Source of the DNA: Daphnia carinata
Lineage: Eukaryota > Arthropoda > Branchiopoda > Diplostraca > Daphniidae
NCBI RefSeq assembly: GCF_022539665.2
Contig: NC_081335.1
Coordinates: 3,968,001-4,032,000, forward strand
DNA length: 64,000 nucleotides
Direction of reading: 5' to 3'
Shown here: piece by piece, positions 36,248 to 49,785 of the stretch
How the letters are laid out: the number at the start of each line of letters is the position of its first letter
Position numbering within the stretch: the first letter of the stretch is position 1
The notes under the pieces: generated by a model
What the model saw: only the letters and a program-made list of their open reading frames with translations
Told to the model about the DNA's origin: nothing
Databases searched by the model: none
Translations under genes and position numbers: made by a program

Positions 36248-36642
36248 GATCACAGCGATAAGGAGAGGGGATTGGACGGGGCGAAATGGCAAAAACCAAA
36301 TTTCAACCTGTGAACCAAAGACAAACCAAAATAAGTTTTGGTGTGACGTGAAAAAAGAAAAGCGCGTGCGCTGCCGTTGAAGAACAGCGGCCGACTGAGA
36401 GTCGAGAAGCTGATCGCACTTGATTTGAGCTTTTAACTACCTGTAGCCGCTTCAGTGCTGGCCGGTTGTTGGGTCTTTTCTATTTCTCGTGTGTGTGTTG
36501 TCTTGTGTCTCTTGTGGTTGTTGGTGAATAAAAACAACGTTCTTTTTTTTTTTTTTTTTTTTTTCGAAGCGCCCAGTTGGAATACCTCCTTGTCTCTGTC
36601 GCTCTCCCTGCACAAGTATACTATCAGCAGTCACCCACTTTC

Positions 36643-36650
36643 CTTTTATA
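36643..36650 (-). promoter_or_regulatory. Cda2 TATA box
   Basis: On the minus strand ACCGGGTATAAAAGGAAAG carries a consensus TATAAAAG about 200 bp upstream of the probable UTR donor at 36441 and 400 bp upstream of the ATG. It matches the Cda1 TATA context, which suggests a shared strong, regulated core promoter type. Confidence 0.65.
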
Positions 36651-36659
36651 CCCGGTCAT

Positions 36660-38302
36660 GCCGTGTGTTGTGTATTGGTCTGAACCAGCGCCTTGTGCTG
36701 CCCCCACCAGTTTCTTTCTTTCTCTCTCTCTTGTCAGATCATCTCCTTCTCTTTTTTTTTTTAATTCTCTCTTTCTTTCTTTTTAAAAGTCTTTTTTTTT
36801 TTTTCCATCAGCTTATTTCTTTTTTTTTTTTTTTTAAGAACCCTTTTGGATTTATGTTTCCCTCCCATTTGCCGAAGTCATCCCGATGGATTTCTTGCTG
36901 GCCGCCTGGTCAACGGCATAGGTCGAGGTCGTTATATCATGTGTCATCATCCTTTTGATTATTATGTGTACGACATGTTCCTCTTGTGTCTAAATATAAA
37001 AAAAAAAAAAAAAAAAAAATGTAGGGACAATCAAACTTCAACATGTAAGGAAAGAACGAGATAGATGGGGACATGTTGATCACGACAATGACCGTATGAA
37101 CCAGTTTGCCGGTTTTAAACTCGGCCTTTTGGCCGAATGCCCTCGTCATCATGTTACGTCTCTGCCATTTTTTTTTTTTTTTTTTGTTCCCACAAGGAAT
37201 TCTTTTTTTTTTTTTTCTTTCTTTTCTCCCCACTCGTTTGATTGCACGTCATTATTATTTATTCTTTAATCACTGCCTAATGTACGTGTTAACATTTTTA
37301 TTCTTAACCGAGGGGTGGGGGGGGGAACGGTTGTTTGCGGATACATCGCCAATGAATCGCTTCCGCCATCATCATAACTGTAACCCAGTCGCTTAAAAAA
37401 AAAACTACACCGCAAACTCCGCCAAGTTTAATATGTTTTAACTAAAAAAAAGAGAAGCAGACGGTGTGACTAACCAATCAACTTTTCTTTCTTCTCGCAC
37501 TTTTCCCTTTCTTTTTTTTTTTTTTTTTCATTTGGAAATGAGGGAGAGAGAGTCTTTTAACTATTGGTACGCCATTGGCCGATGTACCGAACGACCAGTT
37601 GGATTATGCTTCAATCCCATCTCCCTCCTCCCCCCCCTTTTTTTGTAGACATTCGATGGTAAGCCACAGGTAAAAAAAAAAAAAAGAAGATTTTAAGCTA
37701 ATGACCTAAGTGTCGTGACGAAGGTCGCCTTCTTTATTCTCGGGAGGAAAAAGAATTTTTGAGATCACCGTGTCACCCCCTTTTTTTTTGTTTTTTTTTT
37801 AACAGTAAAAGTCCGTTAGTTCGGATTCCTCCCCCTCCTCCTTTGGTATGTGTTTCTCGCTCCACTCACCTGAAGCTTTGGTGGCCGCGGAAGTCGCAAT
37901 ATTCTTTGCCAACAAGCGCAAAAAAAACAAAAACAAAAGAACACCGTTACAACACACGTGATTGTTGCCAGTTCGCATACAGCCGCTATTTAATTTCATG
38001 CGAAAAGAAAAAGAAAAAAAAAACAAAAAAAAAACAATGTTGACGAGAAGATGCTATTTCTTATTTTGTATTACTCGTCCTTCCAATGGGTCGTGCTTTC
38101 TCTGGCTGGAACACACTCGACATCAAGGCGTGATCTTGAATTTTTTTTTTTTTTATTGATTCATTCTCGGTGCTGCCATCGGCTTTGATTATCAAATTCG
38201 AAATTCATTTCACTCGTGATTTTTAGATTGGATCAAAAAGAAAGCCCAAACGGAAACACAACGTCATTTGTTATTCTTTAATTCATGCTTTAAAATTTAA
38301 TT

Positions 38303-38343
<41 letters not shown>

Positions 38344-38495
38344 GGTTGAGGGCGTGGTTTCACGGTGATGTGCATTTTGTTTTTCCCGTATCGCGATAGT
38401 TTGGTAACCAGCGCAAATCCATCATCGATTCACGCAGAGTGGATTAGCAGGATGTGGCTTGGGCGTCGCACGTTCCAGCAGCTTACAACCGCATC

Positions 38496-38526
<31 letters not shown>

Positions 38527-41500
38527 TTTGGCTTTGGCTCATGCGAAGAATAAAAAAAAAAAATAAATAAAATACACTTGGCATTGTGTTACGTGTGCAT
38601 GTATACGAAAAGTTGGCAGCCCGCGTCGGTGAATCGCGGCCGATCATGACGCATATATACGACCGTGGCTTCGTGACTGGCGACTTTCTCCCTCCGGGTT
38701 CCACAACCCCGGAACAACAACGTCTACTTTAACCGAAATACTTTTTTGAAGACGCAACAAAACACAATGAAAAAAAAAAAAAATCCAGATAAAATTTTTT
38801 AATAATAAAATAAATAAATAAAAAAAAAAAAAATCTGGCGAGAGTTCGATTCGCATGACATGACGTAACCTACTTTGAATTTTTCTTTAATTTCTCCTCT
38901 TGCAATAATAACAAGTTGCTGTTGGGTTCATCCGCTATGGAGAGAGTGGATGCAACGTCCCCCCCCCCTCCCCCAAAGAAAAAAAAAAAATGAAAACTTA
39001 CAATTTTTTTTTGTTATTATATTAATGCTATTTATTATTCATAGCGTTGGTTTGGGTTCGAAAAAATGAATGGGAAGATTCATCAGCTGCAACATTGCAT
39101 TTGTGTTCTGGAAGAAGGACGAAAAGGATGAGACACTACGCACAGCAGCAAAATGGTAGAAGAACAAGAAGATGAAAAAACGTGACCTTAACCAAGCAGA
39201 GAGGAAAGAAAGTTTCGAAAGTCCTCGTTAAATGGAAAAAAAAAAAAAAAAAAAAAAAAAGGCCCTGCAAGACACAGATCAAGTCATCTCCTTTCTTTTT
39301 CCTTTCTTTCCATCTTATATACAGTTATTCCTAATGTCTTTCTATCGTGCGCGTTTGTCTGTCTTTTTCTTTCTTTTTTTTTTTTAAATGTTCCATTGCA
39401 TTATTTCTAATTTGCCATCCTACACACGTCGAGGCCAATAGTTTTGATATTAAGTCACACGATGATTGAATAACAAATAGGGCACCCCCTGTCCTCCATC
39501 TTTCATCAATTTTTTTTTCCAGTTTGATTTCGTTGTCGTGTTCATCATGGCATTTAAAAAATTCACAACGAGCACCGCCCAGTTGATTTGTAATAGCACT
39601 TTCGCCTCAATGGCGGCCTTCACCGACCTAGTCTAGCAAAAATTCGAAAAAACAAAACAAAACAATAATGTCCTGGAGGATCGGGCATGATGGCGTCACA
39701 CGCGCAACGGAAGAAAGCGCCCGAATCCATCCTTTCTCTCCGCCATTTGAATATGATATTTAAATGGAACGCCTAACAGAAAGAAAGAAAAAAAAAAAAA
39801 AAAAATAGAGAATAGAATTACAAAGAACTGAAAGACCCGTGGCAAAAAAAAAAAAAAACCGGTAAACAAATTTACCGGTAACGGACCCGAACTCGATGGC
39901 AACGTGAAAGAGAAACGAAAATGCCTTACGTGCCACTAAACACAGGTTTGAAAAAAAAAAAAAAAGGCGCAAAAAAAAAAAAAAAAAAGAAGGGAAAACG
40001 TTTCTATGACTTTAAAAAACAAAATAAGAAGACAAACAAGAAGAAAAAAAAAAAAAAAAAAGAATCGAAAAGATAGGATAAAAACCGGTTTGGCTGAATC
40101 GTACACACAAAACTCGAAATAATATTGAAATATTTGCACGAGAGAGGCGCTTGTCAATTTCCAATTGTGGACAGGTATACTGTCCTTGAGTTAGAAAACA
40201 ACTAGGGCGCGCCAGAGCACCATAGTATTTTCTCACAAATCAAAATGCGTATAATAAGAAGAATAAAAACAAAAACGACCCTCCGTAGCCCGTAGGAATT
40301 GCTGCAAAATGCGGAGGTTAAATTCCAGGTTAGGGGGGGGGGGAGGGAGCCTTTTCTTGTCTCTCCCTCTCTCTCTCTCTCTCTTGGAGTTAGACACAGG
40401 TAGGAATGCACACTATCAAGTGAAAGAGAACGAGAAAGTGTTCAATTTAGCTGATTCTTTGGCCGTCCCATTAAGAAACGGCCATTGGGTCACATGATGC
40501 GAGTCTTCGCTAAACGAAAAGAAAAGCGAATTGTTTTTCTTCTATTTTTTTCTTTTTACCGAAATACGTTCTACGTATTGATGGAAATTGGACGGCCGCT
40601 TTTCACAAGTCGGGCTCGTTCATTAAGTCTCGTAAAAAGGGAAAGTTTGGCATCGATTTTTGTGACCGAGAGAAAGAGAAAATAGACGCACGAACGTCAT
40701 TTTACATGAAACACATTACGTAAGGTGTTTTTAAATTCTATTTTCCTATGAGACATGTTTAGAAAAAAAAAAATACAAAACAATGGTTGAGTTTGATCTT
40801 TCAAACCTATCGTTCGTCCTCTTTCGGGAATAATCAGTCACAGAAAAGGCTTGTATACGGAGAATGACATTCGTGTCCCGGATTGCAAGCCAGAAACCCG
40901 TCAAGTTTGGTATTGAAGTATTAAAACTTTCAAAGTATTTTTGTTTTTGTTTTTCTTTTTGGCTTGTTGATTTTTTTTTTTTTTCGTGGACATCCTTTCA
41001 CCTTTCACCACGACGGGAATAACACAACAAAAAGCGCAGATTGCACAGACTAACCGCCAATCGTTTCTTCGTCCCGCGGCTCATCGAGAGCTTTCACGAA
41101 CCGCATTCGTTCCACGAATATTGTCGGTCAAGTACTTAAAACAAAACAAACAAAAAAAAATCTATGCTCAAACAATAGAGGCAGGGCTAAAAAAAAACAA
41201 AAAAACTAGCATATAAAATGAAATTAGGCAAATGACAGGCAATCGCAATCGAGTGCCACATTTTTTCATCACTAAGTAACAAGCTGAAATGCAAATAAAG
41301 AAATAACTTTCTACTTTTTCGACACACACACAGAGAGAGGGAAAAAAAAGCATCTCATCAAAAAGTAGGTTAATGTTACACATTAACACGTAACCGGATA
41401 CATTTTGCAATATTTTTTTTTTCGAAGAAAATCATTATTCCGCGTGTTTCTGGGCATGTCTCGTGACGGCCGGAATAGGCCTTGCCCTTGACCGTGGCAT

Positions 41501-44500
41501 TTAGAAAGAAAACAGGCCTTCGTGTAGGCCAACGGTTTTTATTCCTATCAGTATATGTAATACACCTAACTCTATATATATATGTTTGACGTCATCAAAA
41601 ATTGAAGTGAAAACCTCAAAAAAAAAAAAAAAAAAAAATAGATCAGTTCATTGAAGCAAATGGCGTCCAGGTAGAAACGGATTGGCCCAGGTAACAGTTG
41701 CAACAGTCTATCGTTGGTAGCGTTTTTTTTTTTTTTTTTTTTGTTCTTTTGCTCTGGTAAGGTGGTCATTCCCCGAAGCTATAGACTTCCTGGAAAAAGC
41801 CAAGCCAACAGGGGGTCTTTACGAACTCGGGTGAAAGGGGACATGCGATGGGGGGCAGGACGTCAAGTTTTTTTTTTTTTTATTTATTTTTATTTTTTTC
41901 TGATGTGAAATCTACTTTCCTTTCTGTGTTTTCATAAATAGCAGTAGATGCAAGTCTTCGCCGTGGAAGGAAGGCACTTTCATGACTTGTCTGTTTTTGG
42001 TCTTAGATCTCCTTTCGCTTCGGACTATAACTTATCGCTGCCTTATTCAGCCCCTCCAGAAAGTGACCTTCTCTTTTGGACACTGGGCAAGAGTCGAGCA
42101 ATCCCTTTGTCAAGGATAACGAAAAAAAAAAAAAAAAGAAGCCAAATGGAGGTCTCTCTCTCTCTCTCTACTGGAACGATATATAGTCATATTTGATATA
42201 TACACTTCCCGTATTTGCTCGGGCTAAAGCCACTTGTCGCCAATAACAAATGCATAGCACAGGTTTTGGCCGTATTTATGGGGTCCCTCAATGCCTTTTG
42301 TTTTCTCTTCCTCGTAGCCTCTCTCTCTCTCACTTTCCATTTTTCCCGCCTGCTTTTTTAAACAGACACGTCGCCCTCTTTTTTCAAACTTAAAGCTGAT
42401 GGATCCCCCCACCGTCTTCAATCAGATTTTGGTGACACAACTCTTCCTTACCGTTTGAATGGGCCAGTCCAACAGGATTGTATTAGACTATAAATATCTT
42501 AAAATCTCGTTGGATGATGTTCTTGTTTCTTTCTACTTCTAAAATAAAAATTTAAAGATTTCTGTGGTGGTTTCTCCATTTTTTTTTTTTTTTGTTATTG
42601 TTGAAGGGATCGTTTGTGGTTGTAACCCAGTGGACTAGGTCACTGGGTCACAGGTTCATCAGCGAGCTTCTCAACAACAACAAAACCACAACCGGATGAA
42701 ACGGCAGCGGAGGAGTCTAGTGTTTATCCACACGCCCTAGAAACAAAATTTTTTTTTTAGCCCTCACGTAGAGAAACCCTCGCTTTCTTTAGAAATTCTT
42801 TTTTTGGGGGGGGATTTTGATAGCCACCCTCTGTTTTGCTGTCCCTTTTATGTGAGTATAACAACAACCCCAATTGCTTGCTCTTCCACTGTCCCTTTGG
42901 CCCGTACACATTTTGTAAAGACACAAGGCAGAATGTAAAACTGATACTGAAGGATATCCTTGATTTCAATCCAACATTTTAGAGAGCATTCCATTTCAGC
43001 CTATTTTTTATTTCTAAATAGGTGCCATTAAATTTAAATATGCCAAATTTGGATAACACAGGGACTTTGTGACAGTTCTTAAACATGACCATAGACATAA
43101 ACGGTGTGCGTATATGGCTATTCCAATTGTTTACACATTCCCCTCCAATGGGTATAAGTGTTCCAAACCAAGAGCTGTGCATTGATTCCTGGTCGAAAAT
43201 CCTTAAAGAGAGCAACAGTTTCTGTTAAATTTTGGAAGAGCCTTGAATGGGAGAGCAGTGCATGCTAAATATCTTTGAAAAACTCGCTTTGGAAACAATC
43301 TCTTGTTGCAATTGACAAAAACACGGTCGAAAAAATGGTAAGGTCATCTCGATTGAATGTATGTAACCTTCAGATGTTTTGATCGAAGGCGTTTCCCTGT
43401 TTCACAATGAATGATTCATTTATTGTTTGTGGGGTTTTACCCCTTCCTGTATAATACCTATGTGCTAAGACATAACAGCAGCCCATGTTGCACCATTTAA
43501 CAGCTTTCGTGTCATAAAAGCATAGCCTGAGTAAAGAACATTTGAAAAACACACACGTAATTTACGTTTTTTTTTGCCAACAAATTGTGTGTTGATAAAT
43601 TATGGTGTTGAGATCGTGATCGAAAAACCGAAATTAACAACGCAGTTCTCATTACCTTATTGCAGTGGTTTTGCAATTGACCAATGCGAATCTACAGAAC
43701 TCAAAAAGAGAAATCTTAGGAAAAAACAAATTAAGTTAAACACTTCAGACAAGTTTTTATTCCATTGCAAGAAATCTTACAGATATGTCGTATTGTCTAG
43801 TATGGGGCATCGAAGAGAAATGTTGGATCAAATATAGGAGACAAGGCTATTGAATAAGCATAACCAGTTCCCTTTTGGTCTAGGCCAACTCTATACCGTA
43901 TTTCGATTCGAAAGTCATATTACAATCCTTCATTATAATTACTCTCCGTAATGCCAAATAAAGCGATGCACCTCGCCTTTCTTGTCAATGCACATACTTT
44001 TGTTGCAATGCATTTCTTGGAATTACAGCAAAGAAAAAGATTGATTATGTTTTTTTGGGTTGGGCAGGAAGTTGCAGTCAAGAATTTTGTTGTTGAGGGT
44101 TAATCAGCAAAGACATCAAGGTTCCCCCTTCCTTTCGGACTTTACGAGGAAATTCGAGGCCGGTAATGGATGTCTTTTTAAATGGTGGTTGATTGGCTGG
44201 ACCAATTCTATAATGATTTACCTATGACCACCTGCCAACTGTTTGTCCTTTTACTGTATCGTTCGGTGAAGTGTTTCATAAGTAGAACTTTGAATAGCAG
44301 TTTCATACAGCCGGCAGAGTTTGCCGTCAGGAATATGCAACTCGTCCAACTATGTGATCTGATTTCCGTTCGCATAGTTACTGTGGGAGTTCTCCTTTAA
44401 GCACGTTCTTCAAATAAAATTCGCTAGTCAAACCGGCCACGGTACTTTTATATTTTGTGTGTATGTTCTTATTTTTTAGAACAAAAACAAACAGATGGAA

Positions 44501-45825
44501 CAGTTACACCACCTCAATAAAAAACAAACAAAGGCATTCATAACAACAACTGTTTGAAATAAACACGAATATTGAATTTAAATTTTTTTAAAACCACTTT
44601 TTGATATTTTTTTGCAATTTATTCTTAGTTTTTTTTAAGGAAATTTTTCAATAAAAGGTAAGCCACGAATTAACCCTATTTACAAACCACCGTTTAATGT
44701 ATCCTCAGTTTCTATGTTTAGACTTCCGCGAAATTAGTCATTGACTACTAATTCAGGTAAACTTAGCTTCAGAGCTGCCATCTTCTGGATATCCTAGCAC
44801 GATCGAAAGAAATATACAGAAGTCTTTGCAGCATGAGTTATCTAGCGGTAAAATAAGCAAACAGTTGTGTATTGAAATCATACTGGATACGAGAGTCGAA
44901 AAGAATCTCAAATTCGTGACCGACAGAATAGTTATAGATTATAAGCTGACACCATGAAATTGCATCAGGAAGTGTGTTTAAATTTACCGATTTCAAATTA
45001 AATTATTTAAAATTTAAAATTTGAGGCATTTTTGTTATGGCGCCCCTACCCTGTGGTTAAGGAAAGGCAACTTTCCACAAACTATCGCTAGGGGGGTCTG
45101 TTACCGTTTCACCACAACAGCAATTACGATGTTTTACCTCTTAAAGTATTCCACAGCGTGCTTCATTCGTGAGCTCGTGCGTCGTGACGTGTTGAGTTCG
45201 TGTTCGCTCGTACTCGTTTCAACAGCAGGTCTTTGAGCTCCAGGTTGTCGTTGGTAAAGTACAATCAGGCGTGTGAATCCAGTTCTTTTGTCTGTGTATT
45301 GTTAGATGCAGTTAAACGACAAAGTGCAATTCGTTTTTCTGCATTCAAAAATAACCTAGAGTACTATTACGAAGTTCGAAGTACAAAGACGCACTGGCTG
45401 GAACTGCATCGTTACAAAAGGATACGGTAACTATCATTCTTGAATACTGCCGTTTTCAATATGTTCGAAAATACTGCTTTCAAATTTCCGCTATTAACAG
45501 AATCGAATTATAGTCTCATAAGTATTAAACAGGCATTCATCGTCGTGATACGTGCTATGCCTTAGTTTTTTGTACGTTCAACAACGTGTAGTGGGCGTAT
45601 ATGGTAGATGCAATACCATTAAATAGAAATTAAAAGCAAATGCCTTGATTACAGAACTATTTTGATGTAATGTTTTGCTTGTTTTAATGCATCACCCAAA
45701 CCATGATTTGAGCTTTAGTGTCCATGTGTTTATGTAGAAAAATGAAACAAGTACAGCTACTATTCCTCTTATGATCAACTTGCATTTCTATTCAGACATA
45801 TTGAAGACAATACTTGCAAAAACAA
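36660..45825. other. Long gene-poor region rich in homopolymers
   Basis: I find no convincing gene in about 9 kb. It contains dozens of A or T runs of 12-36 bases, TC/GA runs (for example 38500-38527 and 40365-40384), G or C runs, and little else. A 34-bp minus segment at 37871-37904 between an AAAG acceptor and a perfect CAG/GTGAGT donor may be a noncoding first exon of Cda2. A hairpin CCCAGTG-CACTGGG lies at about 42626-42647. Frames at 42979-43215, 43574-43837 and 44182-44400 have no recognisable domain. The right end should hold the SLC7 promoter and 5' UTR. Confidence 0.5.
38306..38341. repeat. 36-base T homopolymer
   Basis: The longest single-base run that I see in the window. Runs this long are hard to size by sequencing, so the exact length is doubtful. 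Confidence 0.8.
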
Positions 45826-48800
45826 ATGGGGGAAAAAATAGAACCGAAATACGATGAAGTACCCCAAAATGAAGAAAATGCAGGCAAGGACAAAGAAGAA
45901 ACGGAAGGAGGCGCCGTCCGGTTGCAAGCCAAGATGAGTCTTCTAAACGGTAATATCTGTATTATTTTTCAATTGGTTTCCCTGTAAAAAACAAAACAAA
46001 TTAATGCATTCAAAGGTGTAACCGTTATCGTTGGCAGTATAATCGGTTCCGGAATTTTCATCTCCCCGACCGGTGTTTTAGTTCAAAGTGGAAGCGTGAA
46101 TCTTGCATTGATCGTTTGGGTTGTATCGGGTAAGATATTGTTATCTTTATTTAACTAATAATATGGATGTTGCAAACCAACAACGGAAGCAGTAATATCT
46201 GCTGTGGCAGCTACTATTTTCTTTGATAATAGATCATTCTTCATAAGTTGATTGGCTTTGTCAGGCAGTACGGCTCAACCCTACTGCCTGGCGAAGGTTG
46301 GTCAACTCATGATTTTGTATATGCCACGTAGGCAGAAAAAAAGTATATATAGAGGAAAACAGCTAGAATTAAAACAACTTGTAGCTGATACTATATCTCA
46401 TTTTCACTTCACACGAAGGTATCTTCTCGATGATTGGAGCCTACTGCTACGCCGAATTGGGTTGTATGATTAAGAAGTCTGGTGCCGATTACGCTTACAT
46501 TATGGAAACATTTGGCCCATTTTTGGCATTCATCCGCCTTTGGGTAGAATGCATGATTGTGAGACCGTGCTCACAGGTTTGATATTTTTAATTTCTATAT
46601 TTTCTGCAGAATCATTAACAGAATTTTTGGTTTGCCTAGGCCATCGTGGCATTGACCTTTTCAATCTATATTTTGACACCCTTTTTCCCAGAGTGCAGTC
46701 CGCCAACAGAATCGGTAAGTTCTTAAAGACAAAGTAAGAAACAATAATATAACGCCTGCTGATTGATTACTGTTTCTCATGTTAGGTTCGACTATTAGCA
46801 GCTGCTTGCATTTGTAACTAATTAGTTTGCTAATCGGTTTGTAAGTTTACCATCATCACTCAATCAGTTACATCCATCATTTAGGTATTCTAACATTCAT
46901 TAACTGCTGGGATGTGAAATGGTCAACTTTTGTGCAAGATACGTTCACGTACGCTAAACTCGTGGCACTGTTCATTATTATTGGAACTGGAGCCTACCAA
47001 CTCTGCACCGGTACAATTGTTCAGTTCTTAAATAAGACTAGTAGTAATGGTGTGTCGGATAGAAAAGAACAGACGCGCAGCGTTATCGATCTGTTTGCTG
47101 ACAATAGTCGCATGGGAACAATTAATGTGCGCAACTGTCAAATCTGTATGGTTCGCTCTGCGTTTCTAATTCCACAACGATTGCACCCACTATGTCAATC
47201 TAGTCATTAGATATCCCGTTAAAAAAATTATTTTTAGAGACTTTCAAAATTTTCCATCATAGTTCTCTACATCCTCTAAAGCGGATCGTGCATGTCCGCT
47301 ATGTTAAATTAGTTCGTCTGTGAATGTACTATTGTTAATGAAATTCTATTGAGTCTCTAAAAGCGGAGGGTGGTAGGATTTTTTTTTTTTTTTTTTTAAG
47401 TAAAGTTTGAGTACGGTATGCGAATCCCAGAATGTGGCCGTGCGATAGCGGACTCTTTTCAGAGGCTCCACAAGGGCGTGAACCTATCAACATTCAATAA
47501 CTGCCAGCAATAAGTCATCGTCCGCTTCCTTATCGCCGTTGTGCATTTGGACACGACTTGTGCAAAACTTTATGGTTGAGCCTTATTTTTTTACATTACA
47601 TTTAAGCAGTTTTTCCGCGATAAAGCCTTATGAGGGAGACCCTGTGCTCCTCCCGCCTTCTCTCTCTGTTTTTATTATTGATTTTCCGAGACACATGTGT
47701 ATTGTGTTTCATATGCTACCGCCACCTGCCGCTTCCTCTGTGATTTACCTAAACGTAAAAAAGCTAATTTCAGACATAGATTAGCTATTTATGTTATGTC
47801 GAGTAGGCTATGAAGAAATGATTTATCATTCTGTACAAAGTACATGCATAATTTAACAAGGACATTACTCTTTCTACAGGCCACACTGAATACTTTACGT
47901 TTGAAAACACGGAAACCGATTTTACGAAGATTTCCCTGGCATTCTATTCCGGATTATTTGCCTACAACGGTTGGAATTATCTTAATTTCGTTATTGAAGA
48001 ACTCCAAGATCCAGTCAGGTATTATATGTTACATTATACTTTTTTGGTTTACGCATGCAACCTCGGGTAAAATGTGTCGCTTCGTATCTTCTCCGCATTC
48101 TGATCGGATAACTAAAGGATTTCCTGTGTTTATGGTTCTCAAAGCCCTTGACACACTTGATAATCTGAAAGGTTTTTTTTTAAATTGAATTTTCCGCCAA
48201 GCCTTTTGTTGCGCAATGGGAAAACCGAGGAAATGGCGACGTTCACTTGAGATTACAGTAAATTGTAATTTTGATTAACCCAATTATTTTATTGTAGGAA
48301 TCTTCCACGAGCCATTGCCATTTCTCTCATCACGGTCACGGTTACCTACGTCCTTACAAATGTGGCTTTCTACACGACCCTATCTCCACTTGAAGTACGA
48401 GGATCAACCGCCGTTGCCGTGGTAAAATAATTATATCATGTTTTTTAATTTCTTTCTATACCTTTAACCAATTTCGTTGATTTCAATCGTTACGAGCGTT
48501 GTTTTCTGTTATAACATATTTTTGTTTTGGTGTGTACAGACATTTGCGGAACGTCTGTACGGTCCCATGGCGTGGATTATTCCCGTGTTTGTGGCAATGT
48601 CTACGTTTGGAGCTGTCAATGGAATATTATTGACCTCTTCCAGGTACGAATGATTTAATATTTGTAGTATCATATGCTTTAATGTTTACCACCATATTAT
48701 TGTTGTTTAAAGGTTGTTCTACGCCGGAGCCTGTGAAAAGCAAATGCCAGAAATTCTCACCATGATTCAGATTTCACGATTGACGCCCACTCCAGCTGTT

Positions 48801-49785
48801 CTTTGCATAGCATTGCTTTCGCTCTTATATTTGATGTCCGACAATGTTTACAGTCTCATCAATTACGTTGGATTCGCAACATGGGTTCGTAACATCTTAG
48901 TGAAATTGTTTTACATAAAGCCAATAATGAACTTGGGCCATACTTTGCGATCCAATTTCTGTATCCTAAGATTACATAGAGCATAGACTTCTGTTTTGGA
49001 GGCGCTAATAGTAATTAATGTTTTAATTGTACATAGTTAAGCATAGGTTTAGCAGTGGTTTGCGTTCCATACCTACGGTGGAAACGGCCTGATTTGGAAC
49101 GTCCGATTCGAGTTAATCTCATTTTTCCTATCATTTACATCATCGCAACAATCTTCATCACGGTTGTGCCGTGTATTGCTTCTCCATTAGATACGGGTAA
49201 GATATTTTTACGGACGGGCAGGACATTTTTATTACTATTTTAGCATGAACTAATTGATTAATCCTGATGTTTATTGTTTCTGTTACAGGACGCGGAGCGT
49301 TAATGATATTAACGGGCGTCCCAGTTTACTTTATATTCATTTACTGGAAAAACAAGCCACCATGTATCCGTAGGGCACTGTGTAAGCAATCTTTTCTTTT
49401 ATTATTCTCTTTTTTATTCTTAATTTTTTATTCGAAGTTTTGCGTGTTTTTTTTTATGTAATCTAATTTAATTGCTCTAGCTTCTTTTTTAATTTTTGGT
49501 TTTCATCATTATTTTATTCTTTTGTTGATGTAGCCTTGTTTACTGTCACTCTCCAGAAGGTGATGGTTGTGGTCAGCCCCGAATGATTTATGTGTTGGAC
49601 CCTTTGTTGAGTAGGTGTTATCATTTTTAGCGTTTCGTTTTATTTTCTACCACTCAATTTTTTAATACTGTTTTCGCATGTTCCAGTATACCTCATAATT
49701 TCTCATTTTATTTACAGTTGCCTTTACAGTCTTCATGCAGAAGATTATGGTTGTCGTTGGAGCTGAAGAGCCGACCCGGGTGTAA
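45826..49785 (+). CDS. SLC7-family amino-acid transporter, heteromeric light chain (LAT/y+LAT type)
   Basis: Start [20 protein letters not shown], an acidic cytoplasmic N terminus, then about 12 membrane segments across about a dozen exons. TM1 carries the unwound substrate-binding motif ([20 protein letters not shown]). The TM3-TM4 loop has the conserved Cys ([13 protein letters not shown]) that forms the disulfide with the CD98/4F2-type heavy chain. Also seen are [57 protein letters not shown] and [11 protein letters not shown]. The pair exchanges neutral or basic amino acids at the plasma membrane; which substrate cannot be told by eye. A large intron follows QLCTG (about 47012-47878). Two alternative last exons are present, at 49534-49586 and 49718-49785; the end given is for the distal one. 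Confidence 0.9.
49534..49586 (+). other. SLC7 gene alternative last exon, proximal
   Basis: An acceptor (GATGTAG) is followed by 53 bases that continue the frame left by the donor at 49381 (phase 1). The encoded tail is [17 protein letters not shown] and then a stop. It is homologous to the distal last exon but lacks the extra C-terminal residues. Confidence 0.8.
49718..49785 (+). other. SLC7 gene alternative last exon, distal
   Basis: An acceptor (TTTACAG) is followed by 68 bases in the phase required by the donor at 49381. The encoded tail is [20 protein letters not shown] then RV and a stop. The final Thr-Arg-Val fits a class I PDZ ligand (S/T-x-hydrophobic), which the proximal exon does not have. 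Confidence 0.8.
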
